A stretch of 64,000 nt of DNA from Cerasibacillus quisquiliarum (GTDB taxonomy: Bacteria; Bacillota; Bacilli; Bacillales; Amphibacillaceae): positions 356,005 to 420,004 of the forward strand of contig NZ_JACHHA010000001.1 in NCBI RefSeq assembly GCF_014202495.1, written 5' to 3'. Of this stretch, positions 24,810-34,046 are shown piece by piece. The notes beneath the pieces are model-generated. The model searched no databases. It saw nothing but the letters and a program-made list of their open reading frames with translations, and was not told where the DNA came from. Position numbers and translations under genes: made by a program. Position 1 is the first letter of the stretch; the number at the start of each line of letters is the position of its first letter.

Positions 24810-25502
24810 ATGGATACAAATGAAATTGTAAAAATCGTACTCATAGACGATCATAAACTTTTTCGAGAAGGTGTTAAACGGATTTTGGAGTTCGAGCCGC
24901 AGTTCAGAGTTGTTGCAGAGGGTAGTGATGGTTCGAATGCAAACGAACTTGTAAAAGAACATCAACCAGATGTTGTCTTGATGGATATTAACATGCCGAA
25001 TGTCAATGGGGTACAGGCGACATCGCAATTAGTTGAGGAATTCCCAGATGTTAAAATTATTATTTTATCCATACATGACGATGAAAACTATGTGACGCAT
25101 GTATTAAAAACTGGTGCACAAGGTTATTTATTAAAAGAAATAGATTCTGATTCTCTTATTGAGGCCATTAAAGTTGTCGCAAACGGCGGATCCTATTTAC
25201 ACCCAAAAGTGACACATAATCTCGTTAAAGAGTACCGTCGCTTAGCGCAAGAAATGCCATCTAACTCAAATGACCCAACAACTGATTTTCAAGATCCATT
25301 ACTGCTATTAACGAAGCGAGAGTGTCAAGTTCTTCAACTCGTAGCCATGGGAAAAAATAATAAAGCAGTAGCAGACGCATTATATATTAGTGAAAAAACG
25401 GTTAAAAACCACGTAAGTAGTATTTTACAAAAGATGAATGTAAAAGACCGTACACATGCGGTTGTACTTGCGATACGGAGAGGCTGGGTTGATGTCGGTT
25501 AA
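24810..25502 (+). CDS. degU: Response regulator DegU
   Basis: 230 residues. The N-terminal receiver has the acidic pair IDDH, phosphorylatable Asp near 59 in [11 protein letters not shown], and conserved Lys in GYLLKE. The C-terminal LuxR-type helix-turn-helix is [15 protein letters not shown], then [22 protein letters not shown] 24810 behind AAGGGGAG is the start. An open frame continuing upstream into the degS end (to 24756) is not used. Forms a pair with DegS. Confidence 0.97.
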   Translation: MDTNEIVKIVLIDDHKLFREGVKRILEFEPQFRVVAEGSDGSNANELVKEHQPDVVLMDINMPNVNGVQATSQLVEEFPDVKIIILSIHDDENYVTHVLKTGAQGYLLKEIDSDSLIEAIKVVANGGSYLHPKVTHNLVKEYRRLAQEMPSNSNDPTTDFQDPLLLLTKRECQVLQLVAMGKNNKAVADALYISEKTVKNHVSSILQKMNVKDRTHAVVLAIRRGWVDVG

Positions 25503-25602
25503 AAATGGAATCATAAGTCGGATATGATTACATGCATATACATTAGATTTTGTGTAAAATAGATTGGTATGAAAAAAAGGAAGCAGGAAAGGAGGGAACG
25601 TC

Positions 25603-26445
25603 ATGAAAGTAGCTGTAATGACAGATAGTACGGCTTATATTCCCGAATCAATCCGCAAACAGTTAGATATACATATGGTACCTCTTAGTGTCGTTTTTGG
25701 GGACAAAGCTTATCGAGAAGAAATTGATATGACTACAGAACAATTTTATGACAAAATGAGAGAAGCAAAAGAATTACCCAAAACATCACAACCTTCTATT
25801 GGATCTATTACTGAAACATTTCAGAAGTTAGCTAAAGAATATGATGCTGTTATTTCCATTCATCTATCAAGTGGCATTAGTGGTACATATTCTGCTGTAG
25901 CTGGTGCAGGAGAAATGTTTGAAAAGCTCAAAGTATATCCTTATGATTCAGAACTCAGTTGTATGGCACAAGGTTTTTATGTCTTGGAAGCGGCTCGATT
26001 AGCTAAGGAAAATAAGTCACCTGAAGAAATTATTCAACGGCTTGACAATATAAAGAAAACGATACGAGCGTACTTCATGGTAGACGATTTAACGAATTTA
26101 CATCGGGGTGGTCGTTTAACTGGTGCGCAAAAGTTAATTGGTCATTTATTACAAGTAAAGCCCATTTTGCATTTTGTAGATAAGGTCATTGTTCCGTTTG
26201 AAAAAGTCCGAACACGTAAAAAGGCAACTAATCGAATAATGTCGATGCTGATGGAAGATGCTGCTGCATATCAATTGGCAGAAGTTGTGTTTATTCATGG
26301 TAATAATGAGAAAGCAGCTCGTGAGCTTGAAGCACGCTTTAAACAAGAATATCCAGATGTTAAAACATCGATTAGTTATTTCGGACCAGTTATTGGTACA
26401 CATCTCGGCGAGGGTGCTATCGGTATAAGTTGGTATCAGAAGTAA
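25603..26445 (+). CDS. degV: DegV-family fatty acid-binding protein
   Basis: 280 residues, cytoplasmic. DegV signatures: VAMTDSTAYIP at the N-terminus, SIHLSSGISGTYSA near 87 with lipid-contacting residues, LTNLHRGGRLTGAQ near 165, and GPVIGTHLGEGAIGISWYQ at the end. Members bind fatty acids and some (FakB) feed them to a kinase. This one sits after degU as in B. subtilis (yviA). Whether it pairs with FakA is unknown. Strong AGGAGGG upstream. Confidence 0.94.
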   Translation: MKVAVMTDSTAYIPESIRKQLDIHMVPLSVVFGDKAYREEIDMTTEQFYDKMREAKELPKTSQPSIGSITETFQKLAKEYDAVISIHLSSGISGTYSAVAGAGEMFEKLKVYPYDSELSCMAQGFYVLEAARLAKENKSPEEIIQRLDNIKKTIRAYFMVDDLTNLHRGGRLTGAQKLIGHLLQVKPILHFVDKVIVPFEKVRTRKKATNRIMSMLMEDAAAYQLAEVVFIHGNNEKAARELEARFKQEYPDVKTSISYFGPVIGTHLGEGAIGISWYQK

Positions 26446-26487
26446 GCAATCATAGTGATTATATTTATTATATGATATGAATGATTA

Positions 26488-26519
26488 ATGCTGCTAGGTT
26501 CATCCTAGCGGCTATTTTT
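26488..26519 (+). terminator. Rho-independent terminator after degV
   Basis: GCTGCTAGG and CCTAGCGGC pair around TTCAT, followed by TATTTTT. It separates the deg genes from the comF genes. Confidence 0.85.
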
Positions 26520-26542
26520 ACACGGAGGTGACGCATAACGAT

Positions 26543-27928
26543 ATGAAAAACCATTTTTCGCTGCCTACTCGAATAATCAAGCAACTTGCTGGCAAACGTC
26601 TTTTGAAAAGAGAACTCCCGGTTAATCACCAAACATATCAATCTCTCACCAAGCTGAAACTACTCCACCCTATCCAACCGATTATTAAAAAAGGTTTTCA
26701 TTACGAATGTCAACGCTGTCACAACACAAAACGGTCTCTATTTGGAATGTATCCTTGTTCACGATGCAATCAAACACATCGCTATTGCCGCAAATGTATT
26801 ACAATGGGGCGTGTAAGTGATTGTGAAAAATTATACGAATGGCATGGTCCTGAACCGAATTGGCCTACCCATCAACAACCATGTACATGGAAGGGGAAGC
26901 TGACAATTGAACAAGAACGAGCGGCAAAACGCATTGTAACAGCTATTCAATTAAAGGAAAAAGAAATATTAATCCATGCTGTGTGTGGTTCTGGAAAGAC
27001 AGAGATGTTATTTCAAGGTATAACATATGCTTTACAGTTAGGGATGCGCCTCTGTATTGCAACGCCTAGATCAGATGTAGTTAGAGAACTATTTCCACGA
27101 TTGAAACGGGCTTTTCAAACTGTATCGATCCAAGCATTATACGGAGAAAGTCGAGACAAATCCGGTTCAGCACAACTTATCATTGCGACAACACATCAAT
27201 TATTACGTTATATTCACGCTTTTGATGTTGTCATAGTCGATGAGATTGATGCTTTTCCTTATCATAAAGATATATCATTACCGATTGTGACTAAGCGTGC
27301 ATTAAAGCCTTCAGGTACGAGGATCTATTTAACAGCAACCCCAAGAGACGACCAAAAACAAAGAATGAAATATCAACATTTACCACATATTTTTATTGCT
27401 AAAAGATATCATAACCATCCACTACCCGTTCCTCAAATGAAGTTGACTATATCATTGCAAAAGAACCTCGCTCATAAACAATTTCCTAAATCATTTTTAC
27501 GTTGGTACTTTACACGTGAGCATAGTGAACGTCAAGTTCTAGTCTTCGTTCCAACTATCCAAATAGCTGAAGCATTAAAGCAGACATTTACCACTTTACA
27601 TTCTGAAATAAGAAGCACATTCGTTCATTCTAAAGATCCAAACCGAGAAGAAAAAGTGGATTTATTTCGAAAAAAGAAAATAGATGTGTTATTTACTACG
27701 ACAATTCTAGAACGTGGGGTTACTTTTCCAGCGATTGACGTTGCTGTTCTAAACGCTGGACATCACGTATTTGATGAAGCAGCACTCGTTCAAATTGCTG
27801 GTCGTGCAGGAAGAAGCCCAGACGATCCAGATGGTGATGTTATTTTCTTCCATGATGGGAAAACGAATGCGATGGTACAAGCAATTCAAGCAATTAAAGC
27901 GATGAATAAACGAGGTGGTTTTAAATGA
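26543..27928 (+). CDS. comFA: Competence helicase ComFA
   Basis: About 461 residues, a superfamily 2 DEAD-like ATPase needed for inward transport of transforming DNA. Residues about 55-100 form a zinc finger with cysteines CQRC, CSRC, CRKC and C further on. Walker A is CGSGKTEM near 150, Walker B VDEIDAFPY near 233, motif III LTATPR near 262, and motif VI QIAGRAGRSPDD near 420. ATG 26543 is chosen; GTG 26528 is inside the ribosome binding site GGAGGTG. Overlaps comFC by 4 bases. Confidence 0.95.
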   Translation: MKNHFSLPTRIIKQLAGKRLLKRELPVNHQTYQSLTKLKLLHPIQPIIKKGFHYECQRCHNTKRSLFGMYPCSRCNQTHRYCRKCITMGRVSDCEKLYEWHGPEPNWPTHQQPCTWKGKLTIEQERAAKRIVTAIQLKEKEILIHAVCGSGKTEMLFQGITYALQLGMRLCIATPRSDVVRELFPRLKRAFQTVSIQALYGESRDKSGSAQLIIATTHQLLRYIHAFDVVIVDEIDAFPYHKDISLPIVTKRALKPSGTRIYLTATPRDDQKQRMKYQHLPHIFIAKRYHNHPLPVPQMKLTISLQKNLAHKQFPKSFLRWYFTREHSERQVLVFVPTIQIAEALKQTFTTLHSEIRSTFVHSKDPNREEKVDLFRKKKIDVLFTTTILERGVTFPAIDVAVLNAGHHVFDEAALVQIAGRAGRSPDDPDGDVIFFHDGKTNAMVQAIQAIKAMNKRGGFK

Positions 27929-28608
27929 ATGATTGTTTATGGTGTAATCAAGCGATAATCTATCAACCTTCTTGGCGTCATTTATTTACGTTTGTAGAAC
28001 GAACAACACTATGTGATGATTGCCAGTCAGAACTTGAGTTACTAAATGGTAAACGATGTGTAAAATGCAGTCGCAAATCAGATATGGAACGATGCCTAGA
28101 TTGTCAATATTGGAGTGAAAAGCTTGGTAAAGATCCATTAACAGCTAATATCTCAGTTTATTCTTATAATGAACGGATGCGTGAAATGATTGCAAAATGG
28201 AAATATCGGGGGGATTATGAACTCGTATATGCTTTTCGCCCGATGTTTGTCAAAGTTTTTAAAAATCATTTTTTAACACAATTAAAGAATTTTATAATTG
28301 TTCCTATTCCATTAAGTGAAATGCGGTTACATGAGAGAGGCTTTAATCAAGCAGATGCTTTAGCAAGATTGTTGCCATATTATCAACCGTCTATCCTTAA
28401 ACGGCTTCATAGTGAAAAACAAGCTAAAAAAACACGATATGAACGCATGCAGACAAAAAATCCATTTAAATTGGTAGAGCCTATTAACAAACCGGTTATT
28501 CTTGTCGATGATATATATACAACAGGTACGACATTACGTCATGCCGCTAGATTATTAAAAAATAACGGTTGTCCTGAAGTATACGGATATACGTTAGTCA
28601 GAGGTTAA
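27925..28608 (+). CDS. comFC: Competence protein ComFC (phosphoribosyltransferase-like)
   Basis: 227 residues. An N-terminal zinc ribbon (CLWCNQ, CDDC, CVKC, CLDC) precedes a PRTase fold with FNQADALARL and the PRPP loop VILVDDIYTTGTTLRHAA near 190-207. It is required for transformation in Bacillus and Haemophilus (ComF) and interacts with ComFA. It directly overlaps comFA (ATGA), so comFB, which lies between them in B. subtilis, is missing. Confidence 0.94.
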   Translation: MNDCLWCNQAIIYQPSWRHLFTFVERTTLCDDCQSELELLNGKRCVKCSRKSDMERCLDCQYWSEKLGKDPLTANISVYSYNERMREMIAKWKYRGDYELVYAFRPMFVKVFKNHFLTQLKNFIIVPIPLSEMRLHERGFNQADALARLLPYYQPSILKRLHSEKQAKKTRYERMQTKNPFKLVEPINKPVILVDDIYTTGTTLRHAARLLKNNGCPEVYGYTLVRG

Positions 28609-28646
28609 TACCTGTGCTACAATAATGATGTTAAGGGGAATGACAT

Positions 28647-29075
28647 ATGCCAGAATTAGCAAATTGTTCGCGTTGTGGGGCGTTATTTGTTAAAGATATT
28701 CGTGATATATGCCGTGCGTGTTTTAAGGAAGAGGAAGAAGCATTTCAAATCGTATATCATTTTTTAAAACAACGTAAAAATCGAGAAGCAACTTTAATTG
28801 AAATTGTTGAGGCTACTGGTGTTAAGGAAGAGTTAATTATTAAATTTATAAAAGAAAAACGGTTAAGACAATCACAGTTTCCTAAATTAGCTTATCCATG
28901 TGAACGCTGTGGTAAACATATTACGACTGGCAGTTTATGTGCAGCATGTAGTGAAGAATTAAAACATGACTTACAAGTACATGAACATGAAGAAGCCATG
29001 CATGAAAGATTGAAAAAACGAATAGAAGAAAAAGAGCGAACATATTTTACGCTTGATAAACATAAAGAAAATTAA
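28647..29075 (+). CDS. yvyF: YvyF flagellar-operon protein (TIGR03826)
   Basis: 142 residues with two small zinc-ribbon-like cysteine groups, CSRCGALF plus CRAC near the N-terminus and CERCGKHITTGSLCAAC near residues 90-106, around a helical segment resembling a winged helix. B. subtilis YvyF occupies the same place before flgM. Its exact role is unknown. Strong AAGGGGAATG before ATG 28647; a TACAAT upstream could be the -10 of the flgM operon. Confidence 0.9.
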   Translation: MPELANCSRCGALFVKDIRDICRACFKEEEEAFQIVYHFLKQRKNREATLIEIVEATGVKEELIIKFIKEKRLRQSQFPKLAYPCERCGKHITTGSLCAACSEELKHDLQVHEHEEAMHERLKKRIEEKERTYFTLDKHKEN

Positions 29076-29094
29076 GATTTAGTGAGGTGTAAGT

Positions 29095-29358
29095 ATGAAA
29101 ATTCATGGAACGAATCAAACAAAATTCAATCCATATAAAGATTTATTAAATAAACAACATCAACAAAAAAAGCCAATGAACCGAGAAGATCAGTTAGAAA
29201 TCTCACAAGAGGCTCAAAAGCTACAGAGTAAAAATAAAGCGCTTTATCACCGTGAAGCTAAGATCGAGAAAATTAAACGAGCGATTGAATCAGGGGAATA
29301 TGAAATCGATTATCGCCAAACTGCTAAGAAAATGATTGATTTTTGGACGGGAAAATAA
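29095..29358 (+). CDS. flgM: Anti-sigma-D factor FlgM
   Basis: 87 residues, mostly disordered N-terminus (MKIHGTNQTKFNPYK) and helical C-terminal sigma-binding part (KIEKIKRAIESGEYEIDYRQ, then KKMIDFW). It holds sigma-D inactive until the hook-basal body is complete. The gene heads the hook-associated genes, and a sigma-D-type promoter is found further along at 33624-33651. Confidence 0.93.
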   Translation: MKIHGTNQTKFNPYKDLLNKQHQQKKPMNREDQLEISQEAQKLQSKNKALYHREAKIEKIKRAIESGEYEIDYRQTAKKMIDFWTGK

Positions 29359-29387
29359 GTCGGCTTCTCTGAAAGGGATGATTTATA

Positions 29388-29879
29388 ATGGTAAGTCATA
29401 CCATTATCGTTACATTACGAACATTGATTAAGTTGTATACGCACCTCCTACAAGTTTCAAAGCAGAAAACAGAGGTAATTAAGGACTATCAGTTAGAACC
29501 TTTAGAAGAATTACTAGTTACAGAAAGAAAACTTATCCAACAAATTGACAAGGCAGAAAGTAAACGTTACCAAGCAGTCGAAGCATGGTTTGATTCTAAT
29601 GAATCCTCTGGAACTAAACGGACAATCACAGTGATGTTAGAAAAGTTAGCCGCCGATGATTCTATTAAGTCAGAATTAGAGCGATTATCAACTCAATTAC
29701 GTGATTTGCTAACAGAATTAAAAAAACAGGAAGAATTAAATCAACAATTATTAGTGCAGTCACTACAATTTGTTCACCTTTCGCTTAATATGATGAATCC
29801 ATCAATGGAGCAAATCAATTATGGGCAAAACGACACATCACCACTACTAAAACGGTCGGTATTTGATTCAAAAGCATAA
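29388..29879 (+). CDS. flgN: FlgN-like flagellar export chaperone (YvyG)
   Basis: 163 residues, almost all alpha-helical coiled coil (LITELKKQEELNQQLLVQSL-like heptads; DLLTELKKQEELNQQLL), as expected for the FlgN family that escorts FlgK and FlgL to the flagellar export gate. The two client genes follow immediately. A gap of about 30 bases from flgM and AAAGGGATGA before ATG 29388 fit an operon. Sequence similarity in this family is weak, and the call rests mainly on position and helix content. Confidence 0.85.
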   Translation: MVSHTIIVTLRTLIKLYTHLLQVSKQKTEVIKDYQLEPLEELLVTERKLIQQIDKAESKRYQAVEAWFDSNESSGTKRTITVMLEKLAADDSIKSELERLSTQLRDLLTELKKQEELNQQLLVQSLQFVHLSLNMMNPSMEQINYGQNDTSPLLKRSVFDSKA

Positions 29880-29893
29880 GGAGTGTGTAATTT

Positions 29894-31384
29894 ATGAGTA
29901 CTTTTCATGGGTTAGAAATGGCAAAACGAGCTTTATTTACCCAGCAATCTGCTATTTATACGACGGGGCATAATATTTCTAATGCTAATACGAAAGGTTA
30001 TTCTAGACAACGGGTAAACTTTGAAACAACAACACCATATCCAGTTCCAGGTAGGAATCAACCACAAATTCCTGGACAAATCGGAACAGGCGTACAAGCT
30101 GGATCGGTAGAGAGAATTCGTGTTCAATATTTAGATGATCAATACCGCTCTGAAAATAGTAAATCAAGTTATTGGCAAACAACATCAGATGCTCTAGGTC
30201 GAATGGAATTGTTAATGAATGAACCTTCTGAAAATGGTTTAGCTCATACAATGAACCAGTTTTGGGATGCCTTACAAGTACTTGCGAATAATCCTGAAAA
30301 CGAAGGTGCTCGCTCTGTCGTTGCTAGACGCGGAGAAGCTGTTGCAGACACGTTTAATTATATATCAAATACGTTACAATCGATTCGAAGTGACTTAGAT
30401 TATCAAATGGATGTCACTGTTCAAAAGGCAAATTCTTTAATTGATCGGATTCATAATATAAACTTACAGATTCAAGAAATTGAACCGCATGGTTATTTAG
30501 CGAATGACTTATATGATGAACGTGATCGATTAATAGATGAATTGTCAGAAATCGTTAATATAGACGTTAGTTATCGTAAAAGCGCCTCAAGCAGTAAGGA
30601 TATTGCTGACGGAATCGTAACGATAGAAATAGTTGATGATCATGGAAAACCATTTGATCCGCCTGTGAAGTTAGTTGATGGGACAGAAGGTGCGATGAAA
30701 GTAGAACATTTGACATATTCTAAAGGTGAGCCATCAACTGTGATGGCAGGAGATGTTCTGTTTCCATATTCAAACAATAACGGCTCATTGAATGCACTCA
30801 TACACGCCTATGGTTATATGGAAAACGGAGAGTTAAAAGGCTTATATCCGGAAATGTTAGATGATATGAACACTTTAGCTCACGTGTTCATAGAACAGTT
30901 TAATGCTGTACATTCAAATGGATTTGATCTCTCTGGTCAACCGGGACAAGCTTTCTTTGTAGGCACAGATGCAGGAAATATTGCTGTTAGTGACGATATT
31001 TTAAATCATCCTGATTTCATTGCAGCTGCATCAGAAGCAAATTTAGTAGGAGATGGAAGCAACGCCTTAAAATTAGCGGAAATCCTTGATCAGCCAATTG
31101 ATTCAGAACTTGGTCAGAACAGATCAATCAATGGCTTTTATAGAGCAATCATTGGCCAGATGGGTGTAAAAGCGGAAAAGGCAAACGCAATGTCAGCTAA
31201 CACTCATATTTCTTTAACACAAATTGAAAACCAACGTTTATCTGTTAGCTCTGTTTCTCTTGATGAAGAAATTGCAAATCTAATTAAATTCCAACATGCC
31301 TATAACGCAGCAGCTAGAAATATGACTGTTATTGATGAATTGATTGATCGCATCATCAATGGTATGGGAATAGTAGGAAGGTAG
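29894..31384 (+). CDS. flgK: Flagellar hook-associated protein 1, FlgK
   Basis: 496 residues, exported through the flagellar channel to the hook-filament junction. The N-terminal rod-type motif GLEMAKRALFTQQSAIYTTG and NISNANTKGYSRQRVNFET are diagnostic. The C-terminus has the matching helix SLDEEIANLIKFQHAYNAAA and ends NRMTVIDEL-like (NMTVIDELIDRIINGMG). The gene ends on the GTG side of flgL with 8 bases between stop and the chosen flgL ATG. Confidence 0.97.
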   Translation: MSTFHGLEMAKRALFTQQSAIYTTGHNISNANTKGYSRQRVNFETTTPYPVPGRNQPQIPGQIGTGVQAGSVERIRVQYLDDQYRSENSKSSYWQTTSDALGRMELLMNEPSENGLAHTMNQFWDALQVLANNPENEGARSVVARRGEAVADTFNYISNTLQSIRSDLDYQMDVTVQKANSLIDRIHNINLQIQEIEPHGYLANDLYDERDRLIDELSEIVNIDVSYRKSASSSKDIADGIVTIEIVDDHGKPFDPPVKLVDGTEGAMKVEHLTYSKGEPSTVMAGDVLFPYSNNNGSLNALIHAYGYMENGELKGLYPEMLDDMNTLAHVFIEQFNAVHSNGFDLSGQPGQAFFVGTDAGNIAVSDDILNHPDFIAAASEANLVGDGSNALKLAEILDQPIDSELGQNRSINGFYRAIIGQMGVKAEKANAMSANTHISLTQIENQRLSVSSVSLDEEIANLIKFQHAYNAAARNMTVIDELIDRIINGMGIVGR

Positions 31385-31392
31385 TGAAATCA

Positions 31393-32274
31393 ATGCGTGT
31401 AACACAAAGTATGCTTTCAAATCAAATGTTACGTAATCTATCAAGTAATTATAGTAAATTCGATCAATATTTAGAGCAACTCCATACAGGAAAAAAGGTA
31501 AGTCGTCCTTCAGATAATCCCGTTGTGGCTATGAAGGGAATGAGTTACCGAGCAGAAGTTAGTAAGATTGAGCAATATAAAAGTAATGCGAGTGAAGCAG
31601 AAAATTGGCTTGAAAATACAGATGAAGCATTAGATAAAATGACGAAGGCTTTACACCGCATCTATGATTTAGCTGTTCAAGGTAGTACAGGTTCTTATAA
31701 CGAAGAGGACCGATTAAATATGATGAGTGAAGTAAAACAGTTAAAAGAACATGTCATCGATATAGCAAATACGTCAGTAGGTGGAAAGCATATTTTTAAT
31801 GGTAGACAAACAGATCAGCCACCAGTTAACAAAGACGGTACATTTAATAGCGAAAATAATGATTCAGTCATCATCGAGGTTGCCCACGGGACAAAGCTAG
31901 CTGTTAATACGAAACCAGATCATTTATTTAAAACAGAAACAGATGATTTATTTTCAGCCATTGACCGTTTTATAGCTGGTTTAGAAAATAGTGATTTAGA
32001 TCAAATTAATGCAAGCATCGGTGATATTCAAGCATTTACAGATCAAGTCGTAAATGCACGCGCAGATTTAGGTGCACGTATGAATCGTTTAGAACTTATT
32101 CATGATCGGTTAAATCATCAGGAAATCGTTGCTAAGAAGATGATGTCAGATAACGAAGATGTCGAATATGAAGAAGTGATCACTCAACTGATTACGCAGG
32201 AAAGTATTTTACGCGCTTCCTTAGCAGCGGGTTCTCGAACGATCCAGCCGACATTGCTAGACTTCTTAAGATAA
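31393..32274 (+). CDS. flgL: Flagellar hook-associated protein 3, FlgL
   Basis: About 293 residues, second junction protein between hook and filament. It starts MRVTQSMLSNQMLRNLS, the standard FlgL beginning, so ATG 31393 is preferred over GTG 31384. GKKVSRPSDNPVVAMKG near 35 and GGKHIFNGRQTDQPP near 135 are flagellin-like signatures. The C-terminal helix ends SRTIQPTLLDFLR. It is followed by a hairpin that could reduce read-through. Confidence 0.96.
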   Translation: MRVTQSMLSNQMLRNLSSNYSKFDQYLEQLHTGKKVSRPSDNPVVAMKGMSYRAEVSKIEQYKSNASEAENWLENTDEALDKMTKALHRIYDLAVQGSTGSYNEEDRLNMMSEVKQLKEHVIDIANTSVGGKHIFNGRQTDQPPVNKDGTFNSENNDSVIIEVAHGTKLAVNTKPDHLFKTETDDLFSAIDRFIAGLENSDLDQINASIGDIQAFTDQVVNARADLGARMNRLELIHDRLNHQEIVAKKMMSDNEDVEYEEVITQLITQESILRASLAAGSRTIQPTLLDFLR

Positions 32275-32283
32275 TAAATATAT

Positions 32284-32316
32284 AGCTCTGTCCTTCTAAG
32301 AAAGGGCAGGGCTTTT
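32284..32316 (+). terminator. Hairpin terminator between flgL and yviE
   Basis: AGCTCTGTCCTT pairs with AAGGGCAGGGCT (including G-U pairs) and TTTT follows. It probably ends part of the flgM-flgL transcripts. Confidence 0.72.
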
Positions 32317-32338
32317 AACATTGAAATAGGTGATGAGT

Positions 32339-32911
32339 GTGAAATTACCACAAATTCAAATTAAAACAGAAACAGCTCAAATAGAAATCAATCAAATACA
32401 TGCGAATCAATCGATTAGCCAACCAAAAGCAGATATGACAATCGAACAACCGAAGGCAGATTTAAAAATAGAAACAACACCTGGAAAATTAACCATTGAT
32501 CAAACAGAAGCATGGGAAGATATGAATTTATTGTCTCCATTACGAATGACAGAAATGGCTGCTGAAGAGGGAAAAAGCAGCATATTAGAAGCGATTGCAA
32601 GACGTGCTGAACAAGGACAGCAATTAATGAAAATCGAACATAAAGGCTCTCCAATTGCTGAACAAGCGATAATGAACAGTGGTGGTACATACAAGCAACC
32701 ACAAATCACTTTTATACCTTCTGTGTTCTCTGTAAAAATAAATTATGAGCCAGCTCACTTACATATTTCAAGTAAAGAGAATAAGCCACAAATACATGTG
32801 GAAACAAAACAGCCAGAACACGATTATATACCTGGTCAAATAGAAGTAGCGATGAAGCGCTATGCATCAATCGAATTTTCAGTTAGTCACTTATTTTCAG
32901 AAGTTATATAA
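32339..32911 (+). CDS. yviE: YviE-like flagellar-locus protein (DUF6470)
   Basis: About 190 residues. The N-terminal half has strong beta periodicity with repeated IEQPKADLKIETTPGKL-like blocks, each resembling the others (QPKADMTI, QPKADLKI). No membrane segment or catalytic motif is seen. B. subtilis YviE holds the same position before fliW, and its function is unknown. GTG 32339 lies 5 bases after AGGTGA and gives MKLPQIQIKTE; ATG 32333 is an alternative. Confidence 0.85.
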   Translation: MKLPQIQIKTETAQIEINQIHANQSISQPKADMTIEQPKADLKIETTPGKLTIDQTEAWEDMNLLSPLRMTEMAAEEGKSSILEAIARRAEQGQQLMKIEHKGSPIAEQAIMNSGGTYKQPQITFIPSVFSVKINYEPAHLHISSKENKPQIHVETKQPEHDYIPGQIEVAMKRYASIEFSVSHLFSEVI

Positions 32912-32931
32912 AGAATGAAAGGTGAAAGAAA

Positions 32932-33375
32932 ATGTACATTCAGACAAAATACTTAGGGGAATTGTCTATTAAAGAAGAGCAAGTGATTCATTTCTTAGAT
33001 GGTCTTCCAGGCTTTCCAAATGAAACAAAATTTGTTTTGTTAGAGCTACCAGAAAACCCGTTTTTTAATATTTTACAATCTATTCATACGAAAGATGTTG
33101 CTTTTATAGTAACGAGTCCATACCATTTTTATAAAACGTATGCTTTTGACTTAAGCCCATCTATTATTGAGAAACTTCAAATTGAAACAGAATCAGATGT
33201 TAATGTATTAACAATTGTTACTCTAGCTACTCCCTTTTCTAAAAGTACAATTAACTTAAAAGCACCGCTGATTTTAAATATAAAAAAACAATATGGGAAG
33301 CAATACATTTTAAATGAAACAGATTATCCAATTAAAGCCCCTATCACAACATTACAAAAAGTCAAGGGGGAATAA
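32932..33375 (+). CDS. fliW: Flagellar assembly factor FliW
   Basis: 147 residues, beta-rich. Family features: [20 protein letters not shown] near 18, and a C-terminal [19 protein letters not shown]. FliW binds flagellin when secretion is blocked and otherwise binds and inhibits CsrA allosterically. The csrA gene starts 2 bases after the FliW stop, which fits this partnership. Confidence 0.95.
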   Translation: MYIQTKYLGELSIKEEQVIHFLDGLPGFPNETKFVLLELPENPFFNILQSIHTKDVAFIVTSPYHFYKTYAFDLSPSIIEKLQIETESDVNVLTIVTLATPFSKSTINLKAPLILNIKKQYGKQYILNETDYPIKAPITTLQKVKGE

Positions 33376-33377
33376 AA

Positions 33378-33605
33378 ATGCTTGTTTTAACTAGAAAAAA
33401 GAACGAATCCATTTTAATTGGTGAAGAAATAGAAATAAAAATATTATCGATAGATGGTGACCAAATTAAATTAGGCGTTAATGCCCCATCTGAAGTTGAT
33501 ATTTATCGAAAAGAACTTTACGAAGATATTCAAAAGGAAAACAATCAAGCTGCAATGATTTCCATTGATGTACTTGAATTGTTACAACAGAACGATAAAA
33601 AGTAG
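33378..33605 (+). CDS. csrA: Carbon storage regulator CsrA
   Basis: 75-residue RNA-binding dimer. [19 protein letters not shown] and the following [17 protein letters not shown] are the full CsrA core, with the RNA-contact segment [12 protein letters not shown]. In B. subtilis it represses translation of hag mRNA and is controlled by FliW. Its best-known target gene hag does not follow here as it does in B. subtilis. Confidence 0.97.
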   Translation: MLVLTRKKNESILIGEEIEIKILSIDGDQIKLGVNAPSEVDIYRKELYEDIQKENNQAAMISIDVLELLQQNDKK

Positions 33606-33623
33606 TCAGATAAAGACAAACAC

Positions 33624-33651
33624 TAAACAATTATCTCTATCTATCCGATAT
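33624..33651 (+). promoter_or_regulatory. Sigma-D-type promoter before flaG
   Basis: TAAA at 33624-33627, a 16-base spacer, and TCCGATAT at 33644-33651. The sigma-D consensus is TAAA, 14-16 bases, GCCGATAT, so only one base of the -10 differs. It lies 33 bases before the flaG start and would drive flaG-fliD-fliS-fliT. Confidence 0.82.
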
Positions 33652-33683
33652 AAAAATAAAAGATGTATGGGAGATGCGTAAGT

Positions 33684-34034
33684 ATGCGGATAGAAAGTGT
33701 GTCAGAATATTTTACGAGTCGTCATGCAGCACAATCGCAACCTTCTGAAAATCGTGTTTTCACAGGAAAAAATTTTATGAATACAAATCAACAACAGACA
33801 GAACAAATCCACAATGATGATGTTAAACAAGCTGTTCAAAACTTAAATACATTTATTGAACCGTTGCAGACGAATTTAAAATTTCAGTACCATGAAGACT
33901 TAAATGAGTATTATGTAGAAGTTGTTAACCTATTGACAGATGAAGTCATTAGAGAAATACCACCTAAGAAATTGCTCGATATGTATGCAGCTATGGCTGA
34001 TTTTATGGGACTTCTCATTGATAAGAAAATATAA
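33684..34034 (+). CDS. flaG: FlaG-family flagellar protein (YvyC)
   Basis: About 116 residues. A variable N-terminus precedes the conserved FlaG core, VQNLNTFIEPLQTNLKFQYH and YYVEVVNLLTDEVIREIPPK near 60-95, ending with LDMYAAMADFMGLLIDKKI. FlaG affects filament length in several bacteria. ATG 33684 is preferred; ATG 33663 is in frame but lies close to the promoter. It is followed after 12 bases by fliD. Confidence 0.93.
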   Translation: MRIESVSEYFTSRHAAQSQPSENRVFTGKNFMNTNQQQTEQIHNDDVKQAVQNLNTFIEPLQTNLKFQYHEDLNEYYVEVVNLLTDEVIREIPPKKLLDMYAAMADFMGLLIDKKI

Positions 34035-34046
34035 GGAGTGATCAAC

